Positions 52,039 through 61,853 of a stretch of DNA of 64,000 nucleotides are shown piece after piece. The notes under the pieces were generated by a model. It worked only from the letters and a program-made list of their open reading frames with translations, did not search any database and had not been told where the DNA came from. This DNA is from Flavobacteriaceae bacterium GF1. GTDB lineage: Bacteria > Bacteroidota > Bacteroidia > Flavobacteriales > Flavobacteriaceae. A program made the position numbers and the translations under genes. Every line of letters begins with the position of its first letter. Position 1 is the stretch's first letter. Where the stretch lies: assembly GCA_009797885.1 (NCBI GenBank), contig WNKP01000002.1, forward strand, positions 124,001 through 188,000, written 5' to 3'.

Positions 52039-53574
52039 ATGTCAAATGATGTAACACCTGCGAGTGAAAAGCAGCTATTGGGCCATCCCCAAGGACTTTT
52101 TTACCTCTTCTTTGCGGAGCTTTGGGAGCGCTTCAGTTTTTATGGGATGCGGGCACTGTTGACCTTATATATGGTCAATGTTATTTTTGAAAAGTTAATG
52201 GAGCGGGATTATGCCACCGCCGCAGTTTATGCCTCTTACGGTTCCTTGGTTTACGCTTCTACGGTAGTTGGGGGTAGAATTTCCGATACGATTATGGGCA
52301 TGCGGAAATCCATTTTTCTCGGAGGTATATTTATGTCCATTGGACATTTTGTTCTGGCCATTGAAAACGACATCGCCTTTTTTCTCGCGCTCTCCTTTAT
52401 CATAGTCGGAAATGGGTTCTTTAAACCCAATATTTCCACTTTTGTGGGTACGCTCTACAAAGAAGGCGATCCAAAAAAGGATTCGGGCTTTACCATTTTT
52501 TACATGGGCATTAATATTGGGGCGTGGGTCTCTCCCCTATTGTGCGGTTGGTTGGCAGCCAAGTACGGTTGGCATTATGGTTTTGGTTTGGCAGGTATTG
52601 GCATGTTAACGGGTTTACTTTTTTTCTGGAGTGGCATTAGAAGGGGGGTATTTGGTGATAAAGGGATGGCGCCCAAGGCCAAGATGGATGAAAAAAGGCT
52701 TTTGGGCATGCCCCAAAGTACCGTGGTTCCGATTCTATGCGTATTGAGTGTTCCATTTATTGCGTTTTTACTGTCGTCCTACAAGCCATTGGGTGCGGAT
52801 GGAAGCTTTTTTGGAGATCAAAATATTGTCAATGTAATTTTTAAACTTATCGCCGTAACCATTTTGCTGTATTTGGGATACATTATGTTCAAGGCAACCT
52901 TGGAGGAGCGCAAAAAGCTATTTGTGGCTGTATTGATCACCTTTTTTATGACCATTTTCTGGGGATTTCATGAGCTCTCCGGAAGTGTAATCACCTTATT
53001 TTCGGCAAGAAACGTGGATTTGGAAGGAATTATGTCGGCTTCCCAGACCAATTCACTTAACCCCATGTTCATTATTCTATTGGCCATACCCATCTCGCTG
53101 TTATGGACATTTCTTTCAAAGAAAAACCTGAATCCCCGTACCCCCTATAAATTTGGCTTGGGTTTGGTTTTTGCGGGAATCAGTTTTTATGTGTTGGCCA
53201 TTAGTGGGGCCAGTGCCACTGAAAATGGATTGGTACCCTTTGCTTATCTGCTGTTGATGTATTTTTTATTGTCCGTTGGGGAATTGTTTATGTCTCCCGT
53301 TGGGCTTTCAAAGATTACGGATTTGTCACCAAAACGAATTGTTGCCTTTATGATGGGCGTTTGGTTTTTGTCCTCGGCATTTGCTTTTCAAGTGGTAGGT
53401 TTTATAGGAAAACAATTGGCCATTGAAAGTACCGACGCCAATGTTGGAGGTATGGATACCCTTGGCGTTTATACGGATGGGTTCATGCTCATTGCCAAAT
53501 ATTCCCTTGGCGCCGGTATTTTGGTATTGGCGGCTTCCCCGTTAATTAAACGATTAATGGGCAAAGTACACTAA
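52039..53574 (+). CDS. Proton-coupled peptide transporter (POT family)
   Basis: A 511-aa major-facilitator protein with about 14 helices. The ExxER motif is visible in ELWERFSFYGMRALLTLYM, and GNGFFKPNISTFVGTLY is the second POT signature. It takes up di- and tripeptides with protons, which fits its place behind the dipeptidyl peptidase. Its stop overlaps convergent comEC by 4 bp. Confidence 0.92.
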   Translation: MSNDVTPASEKQLLGHPQGLFYLFFAELWERFSFYGMRALLTLYMVNVIFEKLMERDYATAAVYASYGSLVYASTVVGGRISDTIMGMRKSIFLGGIFMSIGHFVLAIENDIAFFLALSFIIVGNGFFKPNISTFVGTLYKEGDPKKDSGFTIFYMGINIGAWVSPLLCGWLAAKYGWHYGFGLAGIGMLTGLLFFWSGIRRGVFGDKGMAPKAKMDEKRLLGMPQSTVVPILCVLSVPFIAFLLSSYKPLGADGSFFGDQNIVNVIFKLIAVTILLYLGYIMFKATLEERKKLFVAVLITFFMTIFWGFHELSGSVITLFSARNVDLEGIMSASQTNSLNPMFIILLAIPISLLWTFLSKKNLNPRTPYKFGLGLVFAGISFYVLAISGASATENGLVPFAYLLLMYFLLSVGELFMSPVGLSKITDLSPKRIVAFMMGVWFLSSAFAFQVVGFIGKQLAIESTDANVGGMDTLGVYTDGFMLIAKYSLGAGILVLAASPLIKRLMGKVH

Positions 53575-55589
53575 TCTTCAAAAATAAATGGATACGCTCC
53601 CTTTTCACCGGTATAGTGGAAAGGGAGTTTTCTTTTTTTGCAGGTTTCCTGCCATTTACGTACGATACTCTTATAATTACTGCCATCGGCCAGTATCATT
53701 TTAGGTCGTACGGAATCAATAAATCGTCCCAAATGGATTTTTGGGGATTGTGTAAGTAACACGTACCTCGGCATTTTAATGTGGGTATACACCCCTGTGC
53801 CATCCAAAACGAGAAGGTCTTCACCACTGGCTTGATAGTTGTTTTGAAGCGTGTCCAAGTGCACTGAGCTTATCCGTTGGGCAATGGTATAGTCCCTCAC
53901 CAATCTTTTGGTTTTGTCCGGATCACGGGTCAGTACATTTAGTCGTTGCCCCTGCTGATGCAACACTATCGAATTCTTGTTTTGATGCAATAACCATACT
54001 TTTTCGTGATTGTGGGATGTCCATACTTCAAAGAACAGATAACCACAATAGATCATTAGGGCAGTGAGTAAAACCGTAAGGTTTTTAAAATTGTGGGAAG
54101 ATAGAAAATGGACAAGGCCAATGATCATAAGGCAGGTCAGCCCCATTTGTACAGCATCAAAAGGAATATCCCTAAAAAGAAAGGCTTCCTGTTGGGCAAC
54201 CCATGCTATGACGGCGTTCATACCACCAATAAGCGCATCATAGACAGCAACCAGAAAGGGTGGTAAAAGGTCAAAATGGACCAAGGCCAATACCAGTATT
54301 CCAAAACCTAGGATAATCCCCAGAAAAGGCACCACAATAAGATTGGAAACAAAAAACAAGGCAGGAAATTGATGAAAATAAAACAAACTCAAGGACAATA
54401 CCCCTAGTTGGGCCGCGATACTTACCGAAAGCAGTTGCCATCCTTTGCGCACCAACCACGAATTTGGAAACCAAAATTGTTGCAGTTTTGGATACATCCA
54501 AACAATGGCAAAAACGGCAGCGTAACTCATTTGAAAACCTACTTGGAAGAGAAAGAGCGGCTTGATCAGAAGAATAAAGAACATGGACAATGCCAATATA
54601 TTGAATGTGTTGGTAGGTCTATTTAAATAAAGGGCATACGCTAAAAAGGAGAACATGGTAACGGCCCTTACAATGGAAGGTGAAAGACCGGCCACAAAAG
54701 CATAGCTCCATAAGAGGGCAACAATGATTATCAATTTCAACGTTTTTCCCCTTCGAAAGCGTTCCAATGGTTGTAACAAAAATTGGAGCAACACCAACAG
54801 AATTCCCACATGAAGTCCAGAGACGGCCAAAATATGCACCGCTCCGGCATTTTTATAGTTGTCATAGGTTCCTTCGGAAATGTCATTTCGCTGTCCCAGT
54901 AGTAAGGCCTGGATAACACCCAATTGTTCTTTGCCAAAGGGTTGCTTTTGTAGTTTGGTGATTACATCCAATCGGAAATTGGCAGCAATTCCCCTTAGGG
55001 AGGGTGAAGGATCTTTGAGTTTAAGAAATTCATGTCCGGAAATTTGAATTTGACCGTAAACCCCTTGTTTTCTTAAATAATCTTTAAAATCAAACTGATA
55101 TGGATTTAAGGATGGGGGCACTGGATTTATCACGGCCCGGGACAAAACTTCATCATCCACTGCAAGCTCCCTTGTTAGGGAATCCCTGGTCACATAAAGG
55201 ATTAGGGTACCGGAACTCCGCTTCCCATCAATGGATTCGACCCTTGCAAAATAGCGGTGGGAATAGGTATTGGGTTTTAAGGCCTGTGTAATTTTTAATT
55301 GGAGTGTCTTTTCAAGGCCAGATACCTTCAGATAATGGTTTGGCTGATTTTTGGGGCTGGAGAAGCCAATAATCAACATCCCGATCAGGGTAGTTGTTAG
55401 AAAGGCGATGGGTCCAAAAAAAGGAAATGAGGCCCTTTTTTGGAGTTTGTGGATGAATCCCAGAAGTGCGATAAGAACAATGAGTGCAACGGCTATGAAT
55501 TCAATTTTGGGTTGGATGTAATAACCCAAAATGATTCCCAGAACTAGGCAAAGGGTAAGCTTAACGGAAACAAATTCAGAAAAACGCAT
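53571..55589 (-). CDS. comEC: ComEC/Rec2 family DNA-uptake channel
   Basis: A 672-aa membrane protein starting at the ATG at 55589, which overlaps the upstream stop (TAATG); a longer frame adds only 13 unlikely residues. It has an N-terminal DUF4131/OB part (VESIDGKRSSGTLILYVTRD), a competence domain with HILAVSGLHVGILLVL and about ten helices, and a C-terminal soluble domain. It is shorter than full ComEC with the metallo-lactamase domain; only a remnant of that domain (DLLVLDGTGVY) is visible. Confidence 0.88.
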   Translation of the reverse strand: MRFSEFVSVKLTLCLVLGIILGYYIQPKIEFIAVALIVLIALLGFIHKLQKRASFPFFGPIAFLTTTLIGMLIIGFSSPKNQPNHYLKVSGLEKTLQLKITQALKPNTYSHRYFARVESIDGKRSSGTLILYVTRDSLTRELAVDDEVLSRAVINPVPPSLNPYQFDFKDYLRKQGVYGQIQISGHEFLKLKDPSPSLRGIAANFRLDVITKLQKQPFGKEQLGVIQALLLGQRNDISEGTYDNYKNAGAVHILAVSGLHVGILLVLLQFLLQPLERFRRGKTLKLIIIVALLWSYAFVAGLSPSIVRAVTMFSFLAYALYLNRPTNTFNILALSMFFILLIKPLFLFQVGFQMSYAAVFAIVWMYPKLQQFWFPNSWLVRKGWQLLSVSIAAQLGVLSLSLFYFHQFPALFFVSNLIVVPFLGIILGFGILVLALVHFDLLPPFLVAVYDALIGGMNAVIAWVAQQEAFLFRDIPFDAVQMGLTCLMIIGLVHFLSSHNFKNLTVLLTALMIYCGYLFFEVWTSHNHEKVWLLHQNKNSIVLHQQGQRLNVLTRDPDKTKRLVRDYTIAQRISSVHLDTLQNNYQASGEDLLVLDGTGVYTHIKMPRYVLLTQSPKIHLGRFIDSVRPKMILADGSNYKSIVRKWQETCKKRKLPFHYTGEKGAYPFIFED
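53597..53639 (+). terminator. Plus-strand terminator embedded in the comEC gene
   Basis: Stem CTCCCTTTTCAC (53597-53608) and GTGGAAAGGGAG (53616-53627), with one G-T pair, is followed by a long T-tract to 53639. It would end the peptide-transporter transcript. Confidence 0.8.
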
Positions 55590-56134
55590 TATAGAATACG
55601 GGTGGCCTTTATAAAGGAATGGCTCCAAAATCCTTCCCGAAGTGAAGATACAATAACCCCACGGGATGATGTGGAATGTATAAATCGAATGTCATCTCCA
55701 TCAACATCCACCACAAGGCCTACATGGTTGATGCGTTTTCCGCTTTTCGATGTCTTGAAAAAAAGCAAATCCCCCTTTTCCACATCTTTCAACCGAATCC
55801 TTTTTCCCTCATCTGCCATTTGGTGGGACGTCCTTGGAAAGTTAATATCGTTGTCTTTTAGGGTTACATAAACCAATCCGGAACAGTCCATCCCCTTTTT
55901 TGTGGTTCCTCCAAATTTGTAGCGTGTTCCTGAAAAGGACATGGCTTTGGCTACCACCCTATCCGCTTTTTTATTGGTGGCCACTCTCTTCTTAGTGGGG
56001 GGGTTTGTGATGGTATCTCCCTCCTTTGCCTCTACCGTAACGGTCTTTTTTTTGCCATATGTGGTTTTTTTCCTTACGACACAGCTGGTAAGGATCAAAA
56101 GTGCAAATACAGAAATAAGGGTTTTGGTACGCAT
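55589..56134 (-). CDS. NlpC/P60 (C40) cell-wall hydrolase, lipoprotein
   Basis: A 181-aa protein beginning at the ATG at 56134, which gives a lipoprotein signal (MRTKTLISVFALLILTSC). The C40 domain has catalytic Cys in GMDCSGLVYV, His in RINHVGLVVD and a third polar residue in IRFIHSTSS. It cleaves peptidoglycan stem peptides in the periplasm. It overlaps comEC by one base. Confidence 0.9.
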   Translation of the reverse strand: MRTKTLISVFALLILTSCVVRKKTTYGKKKTVTVEAKEGDTITNPPTKKRVATNKKADRVVAKAMSFSGTRYKFGGTTKKGMDCSGLVYVTLKDNDINFPRTSHQMADEGKRIRLKDVEKGDLLFFKTSKSGKRINHVGLVVDVDGDDIRFIHSTSSRGVIVSSLREGFWSHSFIKATRIL

Positions 56135-56165
56135 CCAAGACGGGATTTCTTCTTGGAATGTAAAA

Positions 56166-57275
56166 TTACATATTTTGAACAATCAGTTGGGCAACCTTTT
56201 CGCTGGCGCCTGTTCCTCCCAATTTTTTGATCAGAGCGTCATAATCTTGACGTATTTCTTCCCTTTTTTGGGCTTCCAGGATTTGGGACAACTCCTTTTT
56301 TAGGTTTTGGGTGGTCAAATCACCCTGAATCAGTTCTTTCACCACTTCCTTATCCATAATTAGGTTTACCAAAGAGATATGGTCCAGCGTTATGATCCGT
56401 TTTGCAATTTGATAGGAAATCCAATTCCCTTTATAACAGACCACTTGTGGTACCTTAAAAAGAGCCGTTTCCAAGGTTGCAGTACCACTGGTAACGAGTG
56501 CGGCATGGGAATGGGACAATAGGGAATAGGTTTGCTTGGAGACGAAGCTTACATTTTTTTTGACCAAAAAACGTTGATAAAAGCGGTCCTCCAGACTTGG
56601 GGCGCCCGCAATAACAAACTGATGGTTGGGAAAATCCGGTACAATGGATAGCATGACGTTCAGCATTTTTTCAACCTCCTGCTTACGGCTTCCCGGAAGA
56701 AGTGCGATTATGGGTTGGTTACCCTTCAATTGGTGGGCTTGGCCGAACGTATCGAATGCTTCGACCTTGGCATTGGATATGGCATCCAGAAGCGGATGTC
56801 CTACAAAGCTGACCTCAAAACCATGTTTGGCATAAAAGGCTTTTTCAAAGGGAAGGATAACGTACATGGCATCAATGTATTTTTTGATTTTTTTTACCCT
56901 TCCTTCACGGGATGCCCAAACTTGGGGGGAAATATAGTAGTTGGTTTTGTACTTACGTTCCTTGGCCCACTTTGCTATCCTTAAGTTAAAACCAGAGAAA
57001 TCAATGAAAATAATGACGTCGGGCTTAAACTTATCGATATCGGCCTTACAATAGGCAATGTTCTTAAAGATGGTGGAAATATTCTTCAACACTTCCAAAA
57101 AGCCCATAAAGGCCATTTCCTTGTAGTGTTTTGCCAAGGTTCCGCCAGCTTCCTGCATGAGGTCACCGCCCCAACAGCGAATGTCGGCAGTCTCATCGTA
57201 TTTCCTTAAGGCCTTGATCAGGTTGGAACCGTGCAGGTCTCCTGAAGCTTCCCCGGCAATGATGTAATATTTCAT
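56166..57275 (-). CDS. lpxB: Lipid-A-disaccharide synthase
   Basis: A 369-aa GT-B glycosyltransferase that joins UDP-diacylglucosamine and lipid X in lipid A synthesis. It has the N-terminal GEASGDLHGSNLIKAL, KPDVIIFIDFSGFNLRIAKW and the sugar-nucleotide end ALVTSGTATLETALFKVP. The ATG at 57275 is chosen over a frame 21 bases longer because the enzyme begins MKYYIIAGE in the family. It starts 2 bp after a small membrane protein gene. Confidence 0.93.
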   Translation of the reverse strand: MKYYIIAGEASGDLHGSNLIKALRKYDETADIRCWGGDLMQEAGGTLAKHYKEMAFMGFLEVLKNISTIFKNIAYCKADIDKFKPDVIIFIDFSGFNLRIAKWAKERKYKTNYYISPQVWASREGRVKKIKKYIDAMYVILPFEKAFYAKHGFEVSFVGHPLLDAISNAKVEAFDTFGQAHQLKGNQPIIALLPGSRKQEVEKMLNVMLSIVPDFPNHQFVIAGAPSLEDRFYQRFLVKKNVSFVSKQTYSLLSHSHAALVTSGTATLETALFKVPQVVCYKGNWISYQIAKRIITLDHISLVNLIMDKEVVKELIQGDLTTQNLKKELSQILEAQKREEIRQDYDALIKKLGGTGASEKVAQLIVQNM

Positions 57276-57276
57276 G

Positions 57277-57564
57277 CTAAATGAATTTGTACACAAGGAT
57301 CACCAATGCGGTCAATAAAGTCGCAATCATTACACCACGTGCCCTCAAATCCCTTTTAATTCGCAAAAAACCAAAAAAGACCACCAAGTTTAAAATGGCC
57401 CCCAAGGCAAGAAGACTCCCTAGATGCCCTTGCCCGTAGGCTGCCCTAAAAGTTTCACCAATACCCAAATCCGAAAAGAGAAGAATGTACAGAAGGGTGC
57501 CAAAAGTGTTGGCAATAATACCCACCAAAAATCCGATGATAATGTCCTTTTTTCTGCTATTCAT
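57277..57564 (-). CDS. Small membrane protein between surE and lpxB
   Basis: A 95-aa protein with three membrane helices (about residues 7-28, 44-64 and 75-94). No family is recognised. It overlaps surE by 8 bp and touches lpxB within 2 bp, so the three are one operon and the protein probably serves the envelope. Confidence 0.78.
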   Translation of the reverse strand: MNSRKKDIIIGFLVGIIANTFGTLLYILLFSDLGIGETFRAAYGQGHLGSLLALGAILNLVVFFGFLRIKRDLRARGVMIATLLTALVILVYKFI

Positions 57565-58336
57565 TTAAATTCCAGTTGTTTAATTGATGAATGGTATGGT
57601 GGGCGGTTAAATCGAATTGGGTGGGAACAACGGAAACAAAGCCGTTCCTCAACGCATGGATATCGGTATCCTCCCCCTTGTCCAATAATTCAAATTCCCC
57701 TGTGAGCCAATAGTATTCCTTTCCATTGGGGCTGATACGTTTATCAAATTTCTCCTTCCAGTTTGCCCTTGCCTGTCGACAAATCTTAATTCCCTTGGGG
57801 GATTTGCCATTCGTTTTGGGGATATTCACATTGAGCACCGTTCCCTTGGGCAATCCCTGTTCCAGGGCTTCGCAGGTTATTTTTTTAATGGCATTATGGC
57901 ATGCACTGAAATCCGCGTTCCATGAGTAATCACAAAGGGAAAAGCCAATGGCGGGAATCCCTTCGATACCGGCTTCAATCGCAGCACTCATGGTACCTGA
58001 GTAAATAACGTTAATAGAAGAATTGGAACCATGGTTAATGCCACTGACCACAATATTCGGTCGCCTGTCCAATAGCTCCTGTAAAGCCAGTTTCACACAA
58101 TCGGCGGGAGTTCCACTACAGGAATATTCCAGGGGCGCACCTTTTTCCTTATCCACTACCACTTTGGAGGAATATAGGGTATTGTCCACCGTAATGGCAT
58201 GGCCCATGCCGGATTGGGGACTATCCGGGGCAACGACCACCACTTCACCGATTTCCTTCATCACCTGAATCAGATTTCGTAAACCTGGGGCCGTAATCCC
58301 ATCATCATTGGTTACCAAAATAAGTGGTTTTTCCAT
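57557..58336 (-). CDS. surE: 5'/3'-nucleotidase SurE
   Basis: A 259-aa phosphatase of nucleoside monophosphates. The metal-binding motif LVTNDDGITAPGL is at the N-terminus and SGINHGSNSSINVIYSGT in the centre. The ATG at 58336 is chosen because the next residues lead straight into the NDD motif; an upstream start adds 12 residues with no match. First gene of the surE-lpxB operon. Confidence 0.93.
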   Translation of the reverse strand: MEKPLILVTNDDGITAPGLRNLIQVMKEIGEVVVVAPDSPQSGMGHAITVDNTLYSSKVVVDKEKGAPLEYSCSGTPADCVKLALQELLDRRPNIVVSGINHGSNSSINVIYSGTMSAAIEAGIEGIPAIGFSLCDYSWNADFSACHNAIKKITCEALEQGLPKGTVLNVNIPKTNGKSPKGIKICRQARANWKEKFDKRISPNGKEYYWLTGEFELLDKGEDTDIHALRNGFVSVVPTQFDLTAHHTIHQLNNWNLNE

Positions 58337-58531
58337 TAAACATAATTTAAGTGGTAAAAATACGTTTTTCACTAGGATGGGGTGACCCGTCCGTTTAACA
58401 AAAAATTAAACGAAGGCTCAGAAACTGGCATGATTTTTTCAGTATCTTAGAAGTTTGATAAGACATTGAAATAATTGTAAGTTGGGTATTGTGCCAGACT
58501 TTAATGAAATCATTGTCCCAAAACCATACCT

Positions 58532-60736
58532 ATGAAGAAGAATTTTGTACTTGGCTTTTTGGTCATCCTTATAGCTGTAGCCTCTTGCAGTTTTACCAAT
58601 AAATCTTTTGAGACCAATGATAAGGACAGATTATTGTTGGATTTGATCACCTACGTGCTGGAAAGGGGGCATTATGAACCTAAAAATATCAATGATAAGT
58701 TCTCGGCAAACGTTTTTGTTGATTTCATTGATATTCTGGACCCTACCAAGCGCTATTTCTTAAAAGGTGATATTGAGGAGTTTGAGAAGTATAAATATCA
58801 AATCGATGACCAAATAAAAAATACCGACATCACCTTTTTCAATCTTGTGCATCAACGCTTGATGAAGCGTATGGATGAGGCCAAAAGCATATATGCCGAA
58901 GTATTGGAAAGTCCCTTTGATTTCAAAAAGAGTGAGGACATCAATATAGATTATGCTGAAGTTCCCTATGCCAAGAACAGAAAAGAACTCAAAGAGCGGT
59001 GGAGGAAGCAGTTGAAATATAACGCCTTGGGAATTTATGATAATAAAATCAAGGTCAGAAAAAGCGCAATTTCCGGCGGAAAGGACGATGAGGTCGGTCC
59101 GGACATGGTCAGTGTTGAAGTGGATACCAAGTTTAAGGACCCCGCAAAAGAGGAATTGAAGAATATGACCTTGGCGGAAGTAGAGGAGGCTGCTAGGGAA
59201 AGTACAAAAAATACGTTGGACGAATTCTTTGATTTTGTAAACGACTTGGAGCGAAAGGATTGGTTCGTACAGTACATCAATACCATTGTAGATGAGTTTG
59301 ACCCACATACCTTTTACTTTGCCCCTGAGGAGAAGGATAGGTTTGATATCAGCATGTCCGGTAAATTTGAGGGAATCGGTGCGCGTCTCCAGAAAAAACC
59401 CGAAGGCGCCAGAATTGTTGAGGTTATTTCAGGAGGACCGGTTTGGCGGGACAAAAGCTTGGAGGTAGGAGACGAAATCCTAAAAGTAGGTCAAGCTGGC
59501 GAGGAACCCATAAATATTGTGGGAATGCGCTTGGATGATGCCATTAAACTGATCAAAGGTCCCAAAGGAACCATTGTGGATTTAACGGTCAGAAAGGTAG
59601 ATGGAACCATAGATGTAGTTTCCATCACCCGGGATGTTGTGGAATTGGAGGAGTCTTATGCAAAATCGGCAACAGTCCGTCAAGACGATAGAAAGTTCGG
59701 TTTGATCCACTTGCCCAAGTTCTATGTGGATTTTGATGACTATACGGAACGCAACGCGGCTACCGATGTGGCCAAGGAAGTTGAGCGATTAAAGCAGGCT
59801 GGTATGGAAGGACTCATATTGGATCTAAGGGACAATGGTGGCGGCTCTTTGAAAACAGTTGTTGAGATGGCAGGATTGTTCATCAAAGATGGACCCATTG
59901 TCCAGGTACGTTCTTCCGGACAGGGAAAAGAGGTGCACGAGGACAAGGACGAACGTATTCAATGGGATGGTCCCCTGGTGATTCTGGTCAATGAACTATC
60001 GGCTTCCGCCTCTGAGATTTTGGCAGCTGCCATGCAGGATTACAAAAGGGCAGTGGTCCTGGGAAGTAAACAGACCTTTGGTAAGGGAACAGTCCAAAAT
60101 GTAATACCCTTGGACAATATTGTTCGTAGTAATGAGCACGGTGACCTGGGAGCCATAAAAATTACGACCCAAAAATTTTATAGGATCAACGGGGGCTCCA
60201 CACAATTGGAAGGTGTGAAGAGCGATATTGTGGTGCCAGACCGTTATAGCTATATTGATTTGGGGGAACGGGATCAGGAAAATCCTTTGGGATGGGACAA
60301 AATCTCCCCTGCGGACTACCAAACGTGGGATGGTTATATTGACTATGAGGAGACCATTGCAAAAAGTCAGGCCCGCTTGGCCAAAAACCCACAGGTAAAG
60401 CTTATTGAAGAGAATGCCAAGTGGCTAAAGGAACAACAGGATGAGTCCGTGGTTTCCCTAAACTATGATACGTATGCCTCAAGACAAGAAAAGAACAAGG
60501 AAAAATCCAATTACTTTAAGACCTTATCGGAGTACGATTCAAAATTGACTTTTGAGTCGTTGCGATATGAGCGCGAATTGTTCACTCAAGACCCCGTCCT
60601 AAGGGAAAAACGTGACCGTTGGCACCAAGATTTGGCCAAGGACGTTTATGTGGAGGAAGCCATAAATGTACTTCAAGACTTAAAGTTGAATGCCCTTAAA
60701 AAGGAGAACGCAAAATTGGCGAGTGTAAAAGGATAA
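58532..60736 (+). CDS. Tail-specific (C-terminal processing) protease
   Basis: A 734-aa S41 peptidase with a lipoprotein signal (AVASCSFTNKS). It has a long N-terminal domain, a PDZ domain (GIGARLQKKPEGARIVEVIS) and a catalytic core with Ser in ELSASASEILAAAM and Lys in QTFGKGTVQ. The DUF3340 C-terminal tail matches Prc/Tsp-type enzymes. It trims periplasmic proteins. A strong terminator follows. Confidence 0.92.
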   Translation: MKKNFVLGFLVILIAVASCSFTNKSFETNDKDRLLLDLITYVLERGHYEPKNINDKFSANVFVDFIDILDPTKRYFLKGDIEEFEKYKYQIDDQIKNTDITFFNLVHQRLMKRMDEAKSIYAEVLESPFDFKKSEDINIDYAEVPYAKNRKELKERWRKQLKYNALGIYDNKIKVRKSAISGGKDDEVGPDMVSVEVDTKFKDPAKEELKNMTLAEVEEAARESTKNTLDEFFDFVNDLERKDWFVQYINTIVDEFDPHTFYFAPEEKDRFDISMSGKFEGIGARLQKKPEGARIVEVISGGPVWRDKSLEVGDEILKVGQAGEEPINIVGMRLDDAIKLIKGPKGTIVDLTVRKVDGTIDVVSITRDVVELEESYAKSATVRQDDRKFGLIHLPKFYVDFDDYTERNAATDVAKEVERLKQAGMEGLILDLRDNGGGSLKTVVEMAGLFIKDGPIVQVRSSGQGKEVHEDKDERIQWDGPLVILVNELSASASEILAAAMQDYKRAVVLGSKQTFGKGTVQNVIPLDNIVRSNEHGDLGAIKITTQKFYRINGGSTQLEGVKSDIVVPDRYSYIDLGERDQENPLGWDKISPADYQTWDGYIDYEETIAKSQARLAKNPQVKLIEENAKWLKEQQDESVVSLNYDTYASRQEKNKEKSNYFKTLSEYDSKLTFESLRYERELFTQDPVLREKRDRWHQDLAKDVYVEEAINVLQDLKLNALKKENAKLASVKG

Positions 60737-60760
60737 TTTTAAGAATACGAAATAGAATGG

Positions 60761-60788
60761 AAACCCTCCCGTGTACGGAGGGTTTTTT
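60761..60788. terminator. Bidirectional terminator between the protease gene and tsaC
   Basis: Stem AAACCCTCC / GGAGGGTTT with loop CGTGTAC and T-rich 3' flank on the plus strand. The convergent tsaC gene ends at its edge (stop at 60787), so it may serve both. Confidence 0.78.
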
Positions 60789-61767
60789 AGTTGTCCTTGT
60801 TTATGGAGGCAGATCGGTATAAACGGTCGTTGATTGCATTTCCAATTCCTTTCTCCGGCGCAGTTTCAATAATCAAAACATCAAGGCCCAGGCTATCCAG
60901 TTGGTGCATGGCGTCGTATATTTTTCTGGCCATCTCTTCCAAATTACCGTCTTTGGACAGTACAATTTCCTTTGCAACGGATTTCTGGGCAGTAGGATGT
61001 TTTTGAAAAGAAATCAATCCCACCTTTTGGTCATGGTCATGATAGTGTTGCAAATGCTCCAAAATATCTCTGGTCACAATGGTCTTCGTATTGGGCGCAT
61101 AATGGGATAATGACATTCCCGGCGTATGTAGGACCTCGGACTTTTGATGTATCCGTGGTTTACGCCCCAATACCTTTTCAATGTCTTCCATGGGAATCCC
61201 CCCTTGTCTGTAGATTACCGGAGCGTTTCCTTCCCAACCTAGAATGGTGGACTCAATACCACTATCGCAAGGACCTCCATCCAAAATTAAGGGTATCTTA
61301 TTCCCCAGGAGTTTTTCCACATGTTTTGGTCGCGTGGGGCTTATGTATCCAGAAGGATTTGCGCTTGGTGCAGCCAGGGGGTAATCTAGGGATTCCAATA
61401 ATTCCAACGTTTTGGAATGGTTTGGTATCCGTACGGCCACTCTTTCCAATCCTGCCGTAATAATTTCGGGGACCTGTGAGGATTTGGGCAAAAGCAAGGT
61501 TAGGGGACCTGGCCAAAAGTGTTCCGCCAAGGTGTGGATTTCTTCAGTAAGCTCAGCAACAAAGGGGGCAATGGACTTTATATCTTTGAAATGGAGTATC
61601 AAGGGATTGTTTATGGGCCTCCCCTTGGCTTCGAAAATCTTTTTCAATGCCTTTGTTGAGACTCCCTTGGCGGCCAGGCCATAAACCGTTTCCGTAGGTA
61701 TGGCCACAAGTTCTTCGGCATCCAAAAATGCTTTGGCAAGTTCAATTTTTTTGGTAATCTGCGCCAC
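60787..61767 (-). CDS. L-threonylcarbamoyladenylate synthase (Sua5 type)
   Basis: A 326-aa enzyme of tRNA t6A synthesis. The YrdC core has AIPTETVYGLAAKG, FEAKGRPINNPLILH and PLAAPSANPSGYISPT. The C-terminal Sua5 extension (about residues 205-326) makes it the long form. The gene starts at a GTG at 61767 and has a consensus promoter 15 bp upstream, giving a short leader. Confidence 0.92.
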   Translation of the reverse strand: MAQITKKIELAKAFLDAEELVAIPTETVYGLAAKGVSTKALKKIFEAKGRPINNPLILHFKDIKSIAPFVAELTEEIHTLAEHFWPGPLTLLLPKSSQVPEIITAGLERVAVRIPNHSKTLELLESLDYPLAAPSANPSGYISPTRPKHVEKLLGNKIPLILDGGPCDSGIESTILGWEGNAPVIYRQGGIPMEDIEKVLGRKPRIHQKSEVLHTPGMSLSHYAPNTKTIVTRDILEHLQHYHDHDQKVGLISFQKHPTAQKSVAKEIVLSKDGNLEEMARKIYDAMHQLDSLGLDVLIIETAPEKGIGNAINDRLYRSASINKDN

Positions 61768-61781
61768 GACCTAAATTTTGG

Positions 61782-61811
61782 CAAAAGTACGGGTAGGTAG
61801 GTAATGGGCAA
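61782..61811 (-). promoter_or_regulatory. Bacteroidota promoter of tsaC/sua5
   Basis: On the minus strand TTG (61811-61809) and TACTTTTG (61789-61782) are separated by exactly 19 bases. The -7 box ends 15 bp before the GTG start, so the leader is only about 8 nt. Confidence 0.78.
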
Positions 61812-61853
61812 AATTCCATTACTTTGGAATTCAAAATCGAACGGGGAATACAA

